The notes under the pieces are model-generated. The model searched no databases. It was not told the origin of the DNA and saw only the letters and a program-made list of their open reading frames with translations. Both the position numbers and the translations under genes were made by a program. This document shows positions 1 to 5,274 of a stretch of DNA of 19,073 bases, one piece after another (position 1 is the stretch's first letter; every line of letters starts with the position of its first letter). Origin of the DNA: an uncultured Clostridia bacterium (GTDB lineage Bacteria; Bacillota; Clostridia; Oscillospirales; Acutalibacteraceae); contig CALGRR010000010.1 of assembly GCA_937880805.1 (NCBI GenBank), forward strand, positions 1 to 19,073, read 5' to 3'.

Positions 1-54
1 TATTTCTGCCATAGAGCCTTTTTTGTACTGTCCGCACAATTTGGGGCAGTTCAT
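1..54 (-). CDS. Small Cys-containing ORF, partial (runs off left edge)
   Basis: An ATG on the minus strand at 54 opens a frame that stays open to the window edge (18 codons: MNCPKLCGQYKK then GSMAEI). It has a Cys-x3-Cys pair and a basic patch. An in-frame TAA lies 9 bases upstream, so the start cannot be further upstream in this frame. A TTAAGGG run 6 bases before the ATG could be a ribosome binding site. It is the first frame of any promise after the minus-strand promoter at 403-431 and the structured leader between them, so it may be the gene that leader serves. No family can be recognised from 18 residues, and it may simply be an open stretch. Confidence 0.3.
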   Translation of the reverse strand, partial: MNCPKLCGQYKKGSMAEI

Positions 55-94
55 GCACGGCCCTTAACTTTTATTTTATACTATTTAGTTGTAA

Positions 95-396
95 TTTTCT
101 GCTTGCAGCCGCTTAACCGAAACTCTTAACAGCAAATCTGTTTTCTTAACGGTTTGAACGGTTCTTTGCAGATTTCTTTACACCTGAAATTTTACCGTTA
201 AATCCGTTTTATTATTTGTTTTCGGTTTCAGCGGCTGCAAGCTGATGTTCTGCTGAGTACATCGGGTATCGCCGCCTTTCCTTATTTTTCATTGACACAT
301 ATTTGACCTTTTGCCTTCAAATCTATGGTCAAGAGTTTTAAAACTTGAGGCTGATATTATATTTTTTATTTTAATTTAGCCTCAGTTCCTTTCCTC
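95..396 (-). ncRNA. Structured leader or ncRNA A (candidate), with 16-codon mini-ORF
   Basis: Transcription from the promoter at 403-431 should start near 396. Read on the minus strand, the RNA has a 7-bp hairpin (378-384 with 346-352), a 6-bp hairpin (TTGACC/GGTCAA, 327-332 with 303-308) and a perfect 13-bp stem (230-242 with 101-113). That stem extends inward by a further 8 bp (220-227 with 115-122), and its loop holds repeated AACGGTT elements and a 7-bp AAATCTG/CAGATTT pair (134-140 with 169-175). A mini-ORF of 16 residues (MYSAEHQLAAAETENK, 262 down to 212) overlaps the right arm of the long stem. No U-tract terminator follows, so it looks more like a leader of the ORF at 54 than a stand-alone RNA. 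I do not recognise a known RNA family. Confidence 0.45.
212..262 (-). CDS. Mini-ORF / possible leader peptide, 16 aa
   Basis: It has an ATG at 262 and a TAA stop at 212-214. GGAAAGG lies 12 bases upstream, a slightly long spacing. The motif GGAAAGG-CGGC-GATACCCG-ATG is nearly the same as GGAAAGG-GT-GATACCG-ATG in RNA B, where the ATG opens only three codons (MNR). Its codons cover 230-242, one arm of the perfect 13-bp stem, so ribosomes translating it would disrupt that stem. That is the geometry of a translation-coupled attenuator. The peptide is Ala/Glu-rich and shows no run of a single amino acid that would name an inducer. Confidence 0.3.
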   Translation of the reverse strand: MYSAEHQLAAAETENK

Positions 397-402
397 GACT
401 TT

Positions 403-431
403 AATATAGCATATGTTTTATCATTTGTCAA
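403..431 (-). promoter_or_regulatory. Minus-strand promoter A
   Basis: Reading leftward, there is a -35 TTGACA (426-431), a 17-base spacer and a -10 TATATT (403-408). The -10 is preceded by TATGC and followed by A-A-AGTCGAGGAAAGG. The -10 flank and initial transcribed bases are almost identical to promoter B at 3963-3991. Confidence 0.7.
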
Positions 432-578
432 CAGTTTTTATTGAAATAGTTAATATTTTTTGTAGATTTTAACAAATACTATTTACTCACACTCAAAAAG
501 AAATTTTGCCCTCATTCTGCGGAACACCGAAGAAAGCATTTGTGTATTAATAACTTATAAACTTATCATTATTTTCTA
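432..578. other. Intergenic spacer between divergent promoters
   Basis: This A+T-rich stretch separates the minus-strand promoter A from the plus-strand yrzB promoter. I see no ORF of note, no stable hairpin and no repeat in it. Confidence 0.5.
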
Positions 579-607
579 TTGACTATCCGCAAACTTGGGG
601 TTAAAAT
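579..607 (+). promoter_or_regulatory. Promoter of yrzB
   Basis: The -35 is TTGACT (579-584), the spacer is 17 bases and the -10 is TAAAAT (602-607). The start codon lies 43 bases further on, preceded by GAAAGGA (635-641) at 8 bases. Confidence 0.65.
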
Positions 608-649
608 ATAAATGTAATCAGTATTTTATAAAATGAAAGGAATAATAAA

Positions 650-946
650 ATGAGTGAAGAATATACTCCCGATATCGTCAGCATAATTGACGAAGAAGGA
701 AAAGAACACGTTTTTGAAGAGCTTGACAGAATCGAAACCGACAAAGGCAGATATGTTGCTCTGCTTCCCCTGCCGGAAACTCCCGACCAGATAACGGAAG
801 AAGACGGCGAGCTCATTATTCTCAAAGTTGAAGAAGAAAAGGGCGAAACCTATCTTTGTCCCATTGAGGATGATGATGAATTCAACGAGGTTGGTCAGGC
901 TTTTGAAGAAAGACTTGCCGAAATGTTTGATTTTGACGAGGAATAA
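650..946 (+). CDS. yrzB: DUF1292 family protein YrzB
   Basis: This is a 98-aa, very acidic protein. It has the pattern of the DUF1292 family: I-x-D-E-E-G-K-E near residues 13-19, a central V-A-L-L-P-L-P segment near 36-42, E-D-G-E-L-I-I-L-K-V around 52-61, and a Glu/Asp-rich tail. In many Firmicutes this family is encoded close to the ruvX/yrrK-alaS block. Its molecular function is not established. The ATG at 650 has GAAAGGA 8 bases upstream and a good promoter at 579-607. The last codons carry the -35 of the 6S RNA promoter, so the 3' end of this gene does double duty. Family assignment is from recognised sequence character, not from a search. Confidence 0.85.
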   Translation: MSEEYTPDIVSIIDEEGKEHVFEELDRIETDKGRYVALLPLPETPDQITEEDGELIILKVEEEKGETYLCPIEDDDEFNEVGQAFEERLAEMFDFDEE

Positions 947-961
947 ATAATTCAGTTTTAT
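933..961 (+). promoter_or_regulatory. Promoter of 6S RNA, embedded in yrzB end
   Basis: The -35 is TTGACG (933-938), inside the last codons of yrzB. A 17-base spacer and a -10 TTTTAT (956-961) follow. Predicted initiation near 966-968 agrees with the start of the closing stem of the 6S RNA. Confidence 0.55.
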
Positions 962-962
962 A

Positions 963-1152
963 CACCCTGCCTTGTGCGATAAAATGCGGTCTATATGTAA
1001 CCCAACACGTAATTATAGGGAGCCGGTCTCCGGTGGCGGATTGCAGACCTCCCGCCTTTTGGGCGGACGAAGGGAGCGTGAAAGCATCGGGAGGCACCCA
1101 CCTGCTGAAAGAGCAGGTTACAATCGGCCTCATTCGGCTTGGCGGGGCTTAA
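963..1152 (+). ncRNA. ssrS: 6S RNA (SsrS)
   Basis: 6S RNA mimics an open promoter, binds sigma-A RNA polymerase holoenzyme and damps transcription in stationary phase. The stretch folds as one long interrupted hairpin of about 185 nt. The closing stem is 965-971 with 1141-1147. The second segment is 983-986 with 1131-1134, a single mismatch, then 988-991 with 1126-1129. The third is TGTAACC 996-1002 with GGTTACA 1116-1122. The apical arm is C/G-rich (CCTCCCG 1048-1054 with CGGGAGG 1088-1094, or a CCGCC/GGCGG hairpin). On the 3' side of the central bubble is the small hairpin CCTGCT-GAAAG-AGCAGG (1101-1117) preceded by CACCCA, both typical of 6S RNAs. There is no ORF with sensible codon use. 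No strong terminator follows, and the next gene's ribosome binding site starts 6 bases later, so 3' processing is likely. Confidence 0.8.
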
Positions 1153-1171
1153 TTTTTGGAGGAACCCAAAG

Positions 1172-1843
1172 TTGCAAAAGCTTTTTAACGCAGATTTGCT
1201 TGATATTTTTCCCATTGAATGGGGTTTTATATATTCTTGTAAGGAAACACTGCCCGACGGAAACGAGGCGGTGGGTTTTTATTGCTATAATCAGGAAATC
1301 GATATATTTGAAAGAATACCCGTTTTAACATACATAAAATATAAATTCGGTGAACACGCTCCCGAAATTGCAAAGGCTCTGGGTGATTTTGTCACCTGCA
1401 ATGTTGTTAACATCACGGCAAACACCAAGGCCGCCGCATATTCAGACGGCACACTGAAGGTTATAGGCAGCAATGCGGAGATATTATCGGAACATAAGGT
1501 TGAATATCTTGATAACGCAGCCTGCTCCCCCGCTGTCAACGGAATGGATTTATGGTTCACCGTTCCCGATTCAAATGCAATAATAAACTATTCAATCAAA
1601 CACAGCAGAATCGAATTCAGAATAGGCAGCCCGAAGGATAAAACATTTTGTCATCCCACCGATATTTCGGTTTATGATAATAAGCTGTTTATCTGCAATG
1701 CTTATTCCTATAAAATCCGCACAATCGGCCTGGATAACTATAACGTTGCGGATTATTACGTTTTCAACGAGCCCGTAACCAAATATTTCAGAGTAAAAAG
1801 CACCGAATATGCAGTTATGCAATCGGGTGTTTACAGCTTATAA
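1172..1843 (+). CDS. NHL-repeat-like (beta-propeller-type) protein of unknown function
   Basis: The start is TTG at 1172 (223 aa), because GGAGG (1158-1162) sits 9 bases upstream. An in-frame TTG at 1139 would lie inside the 6S RNA and has no ribosome binding site. No signal peptide or membrane segment is seen, so it is probably cytoplasmic. The second half carries blade-like repeats: D-L-W-F-T-V-P-D-S-N-A-I-I-N-Y around residue 130, and H-P-T-D-I-S-V-Y-D-N-K-L-F-I-C-N around 165. The latter has the H-P-x-D-I-x-V-x-x-x-x-L-[FY]-[IV]-x-[ND] look of NHL repeats. The length allows only three or four blades, fewer than a full propeller. It lies between the 6S RNA and the M28 peptidase gene, 18 bases from the latter, so it is probably co-transcribed. 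The family name is a guess from the repeat pattern. Confidence 0.6.
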   Translation: MQKLFNADLLDIFPIEWGFIYSCKETLPDGNEAVGFYCYNQEIDIFERIPVLTYIKYKFGEHAPEIAKALGDFVTCNVVNITANTKAAAYSDGTLKVIGSNAEILSEHKVEYLDNAACSPAVNGMDLWFTVPDSNAIINYSIKHSRIEFRIGSPKDKTFCHPTDISVYDNKLFICNAYSYKIRTIGLDNYNVADYYVFNEPVTKYFRVKSTEYAVMQSGVYSL

Positions 1844-1861
1844 AATCAACGGAGGATTATT

Positions 1862-3115
1862 ATGAAAACTGCTCTCGAATACAGCGAAAAATTTGACATC
1901 AAGAAGCTTTCACGCTTTTGTATGAAAGGCATAACCAGAATATGCAATGAAATCGGACCCCGCCGCCCTGGCTCACCTGAAGAGCTTAAGGCTCAGCAGC
2001 TTATGGCGAAGGAGCTTGAAAAATCCTGCGATGAGGTAAATATTGAAGAATTCACAGTTCACCGTCAGGCATTTATGGGCTTCATTCCTTTTACGGTTGC
2101 CTGTGCAATTTCAAGCGTTTTTGTTAACGCATTTGTAAATCCCGTTATTGCTCTTATTCTTGTTATTCTCGGCTTTGTTCCTCTTCTTCTGGAATTCCTT
2201 ATGTATAAACAGTTCATTGATCCTCTTTTTATCGGGCACCCCAGCCACAATGTTATTGCAAAAAGAGCACCTAAGGGCGAAGCAAAGAAAAGATTTATTG
2301 TTATCGGACATTCCGACAGCCAATACGAATGGACCCTTAACTATCTTCTCGGCGGCGTTGGTATGAAATGCGTTCTTATTCCTGCGGTTGTTGGCCTTGT
2401 TGCAGATTTAATCATCGCAATCATCAGCCTTATTGTTGCAGGCACAAACGGTGCACTTTCTGCCGAAAACACACGCTGGCTTATGATTCTCGGCTTTGTT
2501 ATCGGCTGCATTTTCATCCCCTTCCAGCTTGCATTCCTTTTCTTCCAGAGCTACACAAAGAGCGTGCCCGGTGCATCGGATAACCTTTCGGGCTGCTTTG
2601 TTGCAATGAGCGTTGCAAAGGCAATGCAGGAAACAGACACAAGATTTGAAAACACCGAGCTTGTTGTTATCTGTTCAGGTTCCGAGGAAGCGGGTCTTCG
2701 CGGTGCAAAGGCATATGTTAAGGCTCACGAAAAAGAGCTTAAGGATATTGAAACCTGCGTTGTTGCTTGCGACACATTCCGTGACCTTGAAACAATGGCT
2801 GTTTATGACAGAGACCTCAGCGGCACCGTTAAGCACCATTGGGGTGCAAAGCACCTTGTTCAGAATGCGGGTGCAAACTGCGGCTATGACCTTCATTTTG
2901 AATCAATTTACATAGGCGGTTCGGATGCTGCAGCATTCACTCAGAAAGGTATCCCCGCAACGGGCTTTGCCGCTATGGACCCCACTCCCCCCAGATATTA
3001 TCACACAAGACTTGATAATGTTGAAAACCTTCGTGAGGATGCAATTCAGGCAGGTATTGAGATTATGATTGAAGCCGCTTGTATGTATGACAAGGAAGGT
3101 ATGCCCAAGCAGTAA
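1862..3115 (+). CDS. M28-family zinc metallopeptidase with transmembrane segments
   Basis: This 417-aa protein starts at ATG with GGAGG 6 bases upstream. The fold signature is that of the M28 (aminopeptidase Y/IAP-type) co-catalytic zinc peptidases: G-H-x-D (H150, D152), G-A-S-D-N (D240), S-G-S-E-E-A-G-L-R-G (E275, E276), C-D-T (D304) and Y-H-T-R-L-D-N (H381). All expected metal ligands and the catalytic Glu are present, so it should be active. Unlike secreted M28 enzymes there is no signal peptide. Instead, two hydrophobic segments (about 72-91 and 93-112) precede the first ligand, and two more (about 177-203 and 206-228) sit between the H-x-D motif and the second ligand, which would anchor the catalytic domain at the membrane. 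It is the last gene of the block and is followed at once by a terminator. Substrate is unknown; amino-terminal peptide cleavage is the family expectation. Confidence 0.85.
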   Translation: MKTALEYSEKFDIKKLSRFCMKGITRICNEIGPRRPGSPEELKAQQLMAKELEKSCDEVNIEEFTVHRQAFMGFIPFTVACAISSVFVNAFVNPVIALILVILGFVPLLLEFLMYKQFIDPLFIGHPSHNVIAKRAPKGEAKKRFIVIGHSDSQYEWTLNYLLGGVGMKCVLIPAVVGLVADLIIAIISLIVAGTNGALSAENTRWLMILGFVIGCIFIPFQLAFLFFQSYTKSVPGASDNLSGCFVAMSVAKAMQETDTRFENTELVVICSGSEEAGLRGAKAYVKAHEKELKDIETCVVACDTFRDLETMAVYDRDLSGTVKHHWGAKHLVQNAGANCGYDLHFESIYIGGSDAAAFTQKGIPATGFAAMDPTPPRYYHTRLDNVENLREDAIQAGIEIMIEAACMYDKEGMPKQ

Positions 3116-3118
3116 TAT

Positions 3119-3147
3119 AAAACCCGCCTTTAAGGCGGGTTATTTTT
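3119..3147. terminator. Bidirectional intrinsic terminator
   Basis: A 9-bp stem AACCCGCCT/AGGCGGGTT (3121-3141) is followed on the plus strand by ATTTTTTTA and on the minus strand by TTATATT. It separates the convergent M28 and DUF2383 genes. Confidence 0.85.
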
Positions 3148-3582
3148 TTATAGATACTGCCTTATATCAACCGCAAGTCTTTCTTCAAGATTGATAAGCT
3201 TTTTGGCAATGTCTTTTGATTTTTCGTCTGCCGCTTCATACTGGTTAAGATATTTGTTGAGTGACTTAACTCCCATATTGCAGCCGTCGGTTATAAGCGA
3301 AGCAACGGTTTCATCGGATTCATTAAAGGCAAGCTCTGCATTTGTTTTAAGCCACGACATCCCCTTTGCAATGGGGTTAGGGCTTTTTCCCTCATCTCCG
3401 AAGCGGTCGAGCTCGGCTCTGATTTCTTTTTCAAGCTGCTTATGATCCTTTTTACATTCGCTCAGATACTGTTTAAGCGAATCATCATCGGTATATTCAA
3501 GCACATCATCAATCGATGAAACACCCATTCTTACCCCTGCATCGCATTCACGAAGCAGTTTTATAGTGTCTTTTTCAATCAT
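3148..3582 (-). CDS. DUF2383 ferritin-like protein
   Basis: This 144-aa, fully helical, charged protein has no signal peptide. The start at ATG 3582 is supported by GGAGGG 6 bases upstream. Sequence features agree with the DUF2383/PA2169-type family of four-helix, ferritin-like proteins: an N-terminal helix with L-L-R-E-C-D-A-G near residues 9-16, S-E-C-K-K-D-H-K-Q-L-E-K-E-I in the second helix, G-M-S-W-L-K linking to the third, and a final C-D-x-x-x-x-type long helix. Family function is unknown, though related proteins are often stress- or spore-associated. It stands downstream of the minus-strand RNA B module and its two terminators. I see no separate promoter in the 60 bases before the gene, so its expression may depend on read-through. 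The family call rests on recognition only. Confidence 0.65.
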   Translation of the reverse strand: MIEKDTIKLLRECDAGVRMGVSSIDDVLEYTDDDSLKQYLSECKKDHKQLEKEIRAELDRFGDEGKSPNPIAKGMSWLKTNAELAFNESDETVASLITDGCNMGVKSLNKYLNQYEAADEKSKDIAKKLINLEERLAVDIRQYL

Positions 3583-3635
3583 ATTTATCCCTCCGTTTTA
3601 ATTATTCCCTCCTTAAAAATAAAAATACATTTAAA

Positions 3636-3660
3636 ATAAAAAAACACCCCATAGGGTGTG
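3636..3660 (-). terminator. Intrinsic terminator (second of two) before DUF2383 gene
   Basis: Read on the minus strand, ACACCC-TATG-GGGTGT (3644-3659) is followed by a run of seven to eight T. It lies 55 bases upstream of the DUF2383 start codon. Confidence 0.7.
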
Positions 3661-3664
3661 AAAA

Positions 3665-3728
3665 ACATTATAAAATAGAAATAACCCTTAACCGATGTTT
3701 CTTTACACAAACGGTTAAGGGTTATTTC
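3665..3728 (-). terminator. 17-bp terminator hairpin of RNA B
   Basis: A perfect 17-bp stem (3678-3694 with 3712-3728) encloses a 17-base loop. On the minus strand it is followed by TATTTTATAATG. It closes the RNA that starts from promoter B. Confidence 0.75.
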
Positions 3729-3962
3729 TGTGAATTCTTAGTATCTAACATCTTTGGGTAACCTCTCTTTCTTGATTTAGTCCGGCTTTATTTACTTGCA
3801 TTCATTTCGGTTTAAGTTTATGTTTTTGATTTTAAACTTCTGTGAATGTTTTCTTTAAAACCGTGGATAAAGACTTAAAGGCGTTTTATTTATTATTTTT
3901 ATTTTTGCCTTTTCGTCTTCAGGTTTTTACCTGTTCATCGGTATCACCCTTTCCTTGACTAT

Positions 3963-3991
3963 AATATAGCATAAGTTTTTCTGTTTTTCAA
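3963..3991 (-). promoter_or_regulatory. Minus-strand promoter B
   Basis: The -35 is TTGAAA (3986-3991), the spacer is 17 bases and the -10 is TATATT (3963-3968). The context TATGC-TATATTA-T-AGTCAAGGAAAGG matches promoter A closely. Confidence 0.65.
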
Positions 3992-4077
3992 GATGGTATT
4001 TTATACAAAGTTACTGCTTTTTGATTGTGTAAAACACAGAATTTTAGTTATTATGCCCATAAGTTGCATAAAATATA

Positions 4078-4106
4078 TTGACATTGAATAATATATCTGT
4101 TATCAT
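4078..4106 (+). promoter_or_regulatory. Plus-strand promoter firing into a terminator
   Basis: The -35 is a consensus TTGACA (4078-4083), the spacer is 17 bases and the -10 is TATCAT (4101-4106). Predicted initiation near 4113 leaves only a few bases before the hairpin at 4118. Confidence 0.55.
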
Positions 4107-4112
4107 TAAAAT

Positions 4113-4142
4113 GTTGGGGTCGGTGAAAACCGACCTTTTTTC
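4113..4142 (+). terminator. Intrinsic terminator / tiny terminated transcript
   Basis: A perfect 7-bp stem GGTCGGT/ACCGACC (4118-4124 with 4129-4135) has a GAAA tetraloop and is followed by T7. There is no plus-strand gene upstream of it back to the terminator at 3121, so it does not terminate a visible gene. With the promoter at 4078-4106 it would make a transcript of about 25-30 nt. Confidence 0.7.
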
Positions 4143-4206
4143 TTTGTTATAGTTATTAAACAGTATATCTTCAACCCGCAGTTGAGTTTTATCGTCTGAG
4201 CCGTTA

Positions 4207-4234
4207 TTGATTATTGTTTCGCCCGGATTATAAT
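4207..4234 (+). promoter_or_regulatory. Promoter of HTH regulator gene
   Basis: The -35 is TTGATT (4207-4212), the spacer is 16 bases and the -10 is a consensus TATAAT (4229-4234). Confidence 0.65.
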
Positions 4235-4242
4235 TTAATTAA

Positions 4243-4252
4243 AGAACGTTCT
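4243..4252. promoter_or_regulatory. Palindrome AGAACGTTCT, possible operator
   Basis: A perfect 10-bp palindrome lies just downstream of the -10 and 26 bases before the start codon of the HTH gene. A protein bound here would block early elongation. Autoregulation by the adjacent HTH protein is an inference. Confidence 0.35.
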
Positions 4253-4278
4253 CATCTGATTATTAAGGAGAAATTTTT

Positions 4279-5076
4279 ATGGAATTAAAAATCGGTAATA
4301 AAATAAAAATGCTCAGAAAAAAGAAGGGTATGACGCAGGAACAGCTTGCCGATAATATAGGCGTTTCCTTTCAGGCGGTTTCAAAATGGGAAAACAATAT
4401 AGCTCTGCCTGATATAACACTCGTTCCCGTTATAGCAAATTTTTTCGGAGTTTCCACCGATGAGATTTTATGCTATGACTCAACCGAAAAGGACAAAGAA
4501 ATAGAGAATTATGTTTGCCGTGCCGCAGAATACAGGGAAACAGACCCGAACAAGGGGTGGGAAATTCTTCAGGAAGGTCTAAAAAAATATCCCGATAACG
4601 ATATTCTTCTCAATAACCTTCTTTATGTTATGAACTACAGCAAGAAACCTGACGAAACCATATCTCTTGCTTCAAAGCTTATTGATAAAACAAATTGCGA
4701 CGAGGTTAAGTATGATGCTCTGCGTTTTCTTGCATACGCTTACAATATAAAAGGCGACACGGAAAGTGCAGTCAAAGCATTGGAACAGATACCCGAGATA
4801 TATTTCACCAAGATTTCCGAAATTGCTTTTCTTTTGGAGGGTCAGCCGAAATACGATGCCGCCGAAAAACAAAAATGGATTTCATTTGAATGCTTGCTTC
4901 AGATGATGTGGAAGCTTGCCGAATTCTACAGAGATGAGGGTGAAAAAGAAAAAGCAATAGCTGAAACCGAAAGAGCCCTGAAACTCATTGATGCATTGGA
5001 AGGCGAAGAAAAAATAGACAGATTTTATAATTATGTTGAGTATTTCAGTAAACAGTTGAATAAACTGAAACAATAG
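4279..5076 (+). CDS. XRE-family HTH regulator with TPR-like C-terminal domain
   Basis: This 265-aa protein starts at ATG with AAGGAG 8 bases upstream. Residues 5-64 form a Cro/C1-type helix-turn-helix: I-G-N-K-I-K-M-L-R-K-K-K-G-M-T-Q-E-Q-L-A, then the recognition helix V-S-F-Q-A-V-S-K-W-E-N, then L-P-D-I-T-L-V-P-V-I-A. Residues 70-265 are helical with TPR-like pairs (G-W-E-I-L-Q-E-G-L-K-K-Y-P-D-N-D-I-L-L-N-N-L, later E-K-E-K-A-I-A-E-T-E-R-A-L-K-L-I). The architecture is common in clostridial regulators that sense a peptide or protein partner through the helical half. The leader carries a palindrome at 4243-4252. It is monocistronic and convergent with the serine recombinase. Target genes cannot be inferred. 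Confidence 0.85.
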   Translation: MELKIGNKIKMLRKKKGMTQEQLADNIGVSFQAVSKWENNIALPDITLVPVIANFFGVSTDEILCYDSTEKDKEIENYVCRAAEYRETDPNKGWEILQEGLKKYPDNDILLNNLLYVMNYSKKPDETISLASKLIDKTNCDEVKYDALRFLAYAYNIKGDTESAVKALEQIPEIYFTKISEIAFLLEGQPKYDAAEKQKWISFECLLQMMWKLAEFYRDEGEKEKAIAETERALKLIDALEGEEKIDRFYNYVEYFSKQLNKLKQ

Positions 5077-5082
5077 TTTTAA

Positions 5083-5120
5083 AGAAAAAACCGCTCCGAA
5101 GCTTTTGTCTCGAAGCGGTT
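5083..5120. terminator. Hairpin terminator after HTH gene, repeat copy 1
   Basis: The stem is AAACCGCT/AGCGGTTT with one mismatch and then three more pairs. On the minus strand it is followed by GGTTTTTTCTTT, on the plus strand by GGTTTTGG. Its right flank GGTTTTGGTGATCC resembles the flank of the second hairpin at 5239-5274 (TGTTTTGGTGACCC). Confidence 0.6.
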
Positions 5121-5238
5121 TTGGTGATCCATCGGAGACCCGACAGCTTCGCTGTCGCGAGTTCGTTTATATGTCCGTGCGGCTCCGCCAAGGCGAACCG
5201 CCGCACATGGACTATGTCGTTCGAATCTCCTGAAAAAG

Positions 5239-5274
5239 AAAACATCTCCGCAACCAAAGTTACGGAGATGTTTT
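5239..5274 (-). terminator. Terminator of serine recombinase gene, repeat copy 2
   Basis: A perfect 12-bp stem AAAACATCTCCG/CGGAGATGTTTT has a 12-base loop. On the minus strand it is followed by CTTTTT. It overlaps the stop codon of the recombinase: the last residues (T-K-T-S-P) are coded by its right arm. Confidence 0.7.

Larger units (their letters stand above)
3636..3956 (-). ncRNA. Structured RNA B (candidate ncRNA or attenuator leader)
   Basis: It starts about 7 bases after the -10 of promoter B and ends at one or both terminators. No ORF of note lies inside; the only ribosome-binding-site/ATG pair (GGAAAGG, 9 bases, ATG at 3938) opens three codons (MNR, stop). Minus-strand pairing options are as follows. 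A long-range stem pairs GGGTGA (3949-3944) with TTACCC (3761-3756), plus CC/GG after a two-base bulge. CAGG-TAAAAA-CCTG is a small hairpin at the mini-ORF. AAAGGC/GCCTTT is backed by GAC/GTC. CGGTTT/AAACCG and CATTCA/TGAATG lie in interleaved order, which would make a pseudoknot. It could be an independent small RNA or a 5' leader controlling the DUF2383 gene through termination. Not recognised as a known family. Confidence 0.5.

Noticed and set aside
972..1328. Plus-strand 118-codon open frame and opposite-strand frames (882-1133, 991-1215) over the 6S region
   Set aside because: They are rich in Arg/Cys/Pro with unnatural composition, overlap the base-paired 6S RNA and the start of the NHL-like gene, and have no ribosome binding site.
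5150..5235. tRNA-like GTTCGAATC in the repeat region
   Set aside because: The flanking bases do not form a T-stem, and no acceptor or anticodon stem of the right size can be drawn. It is not a tRNA gene.
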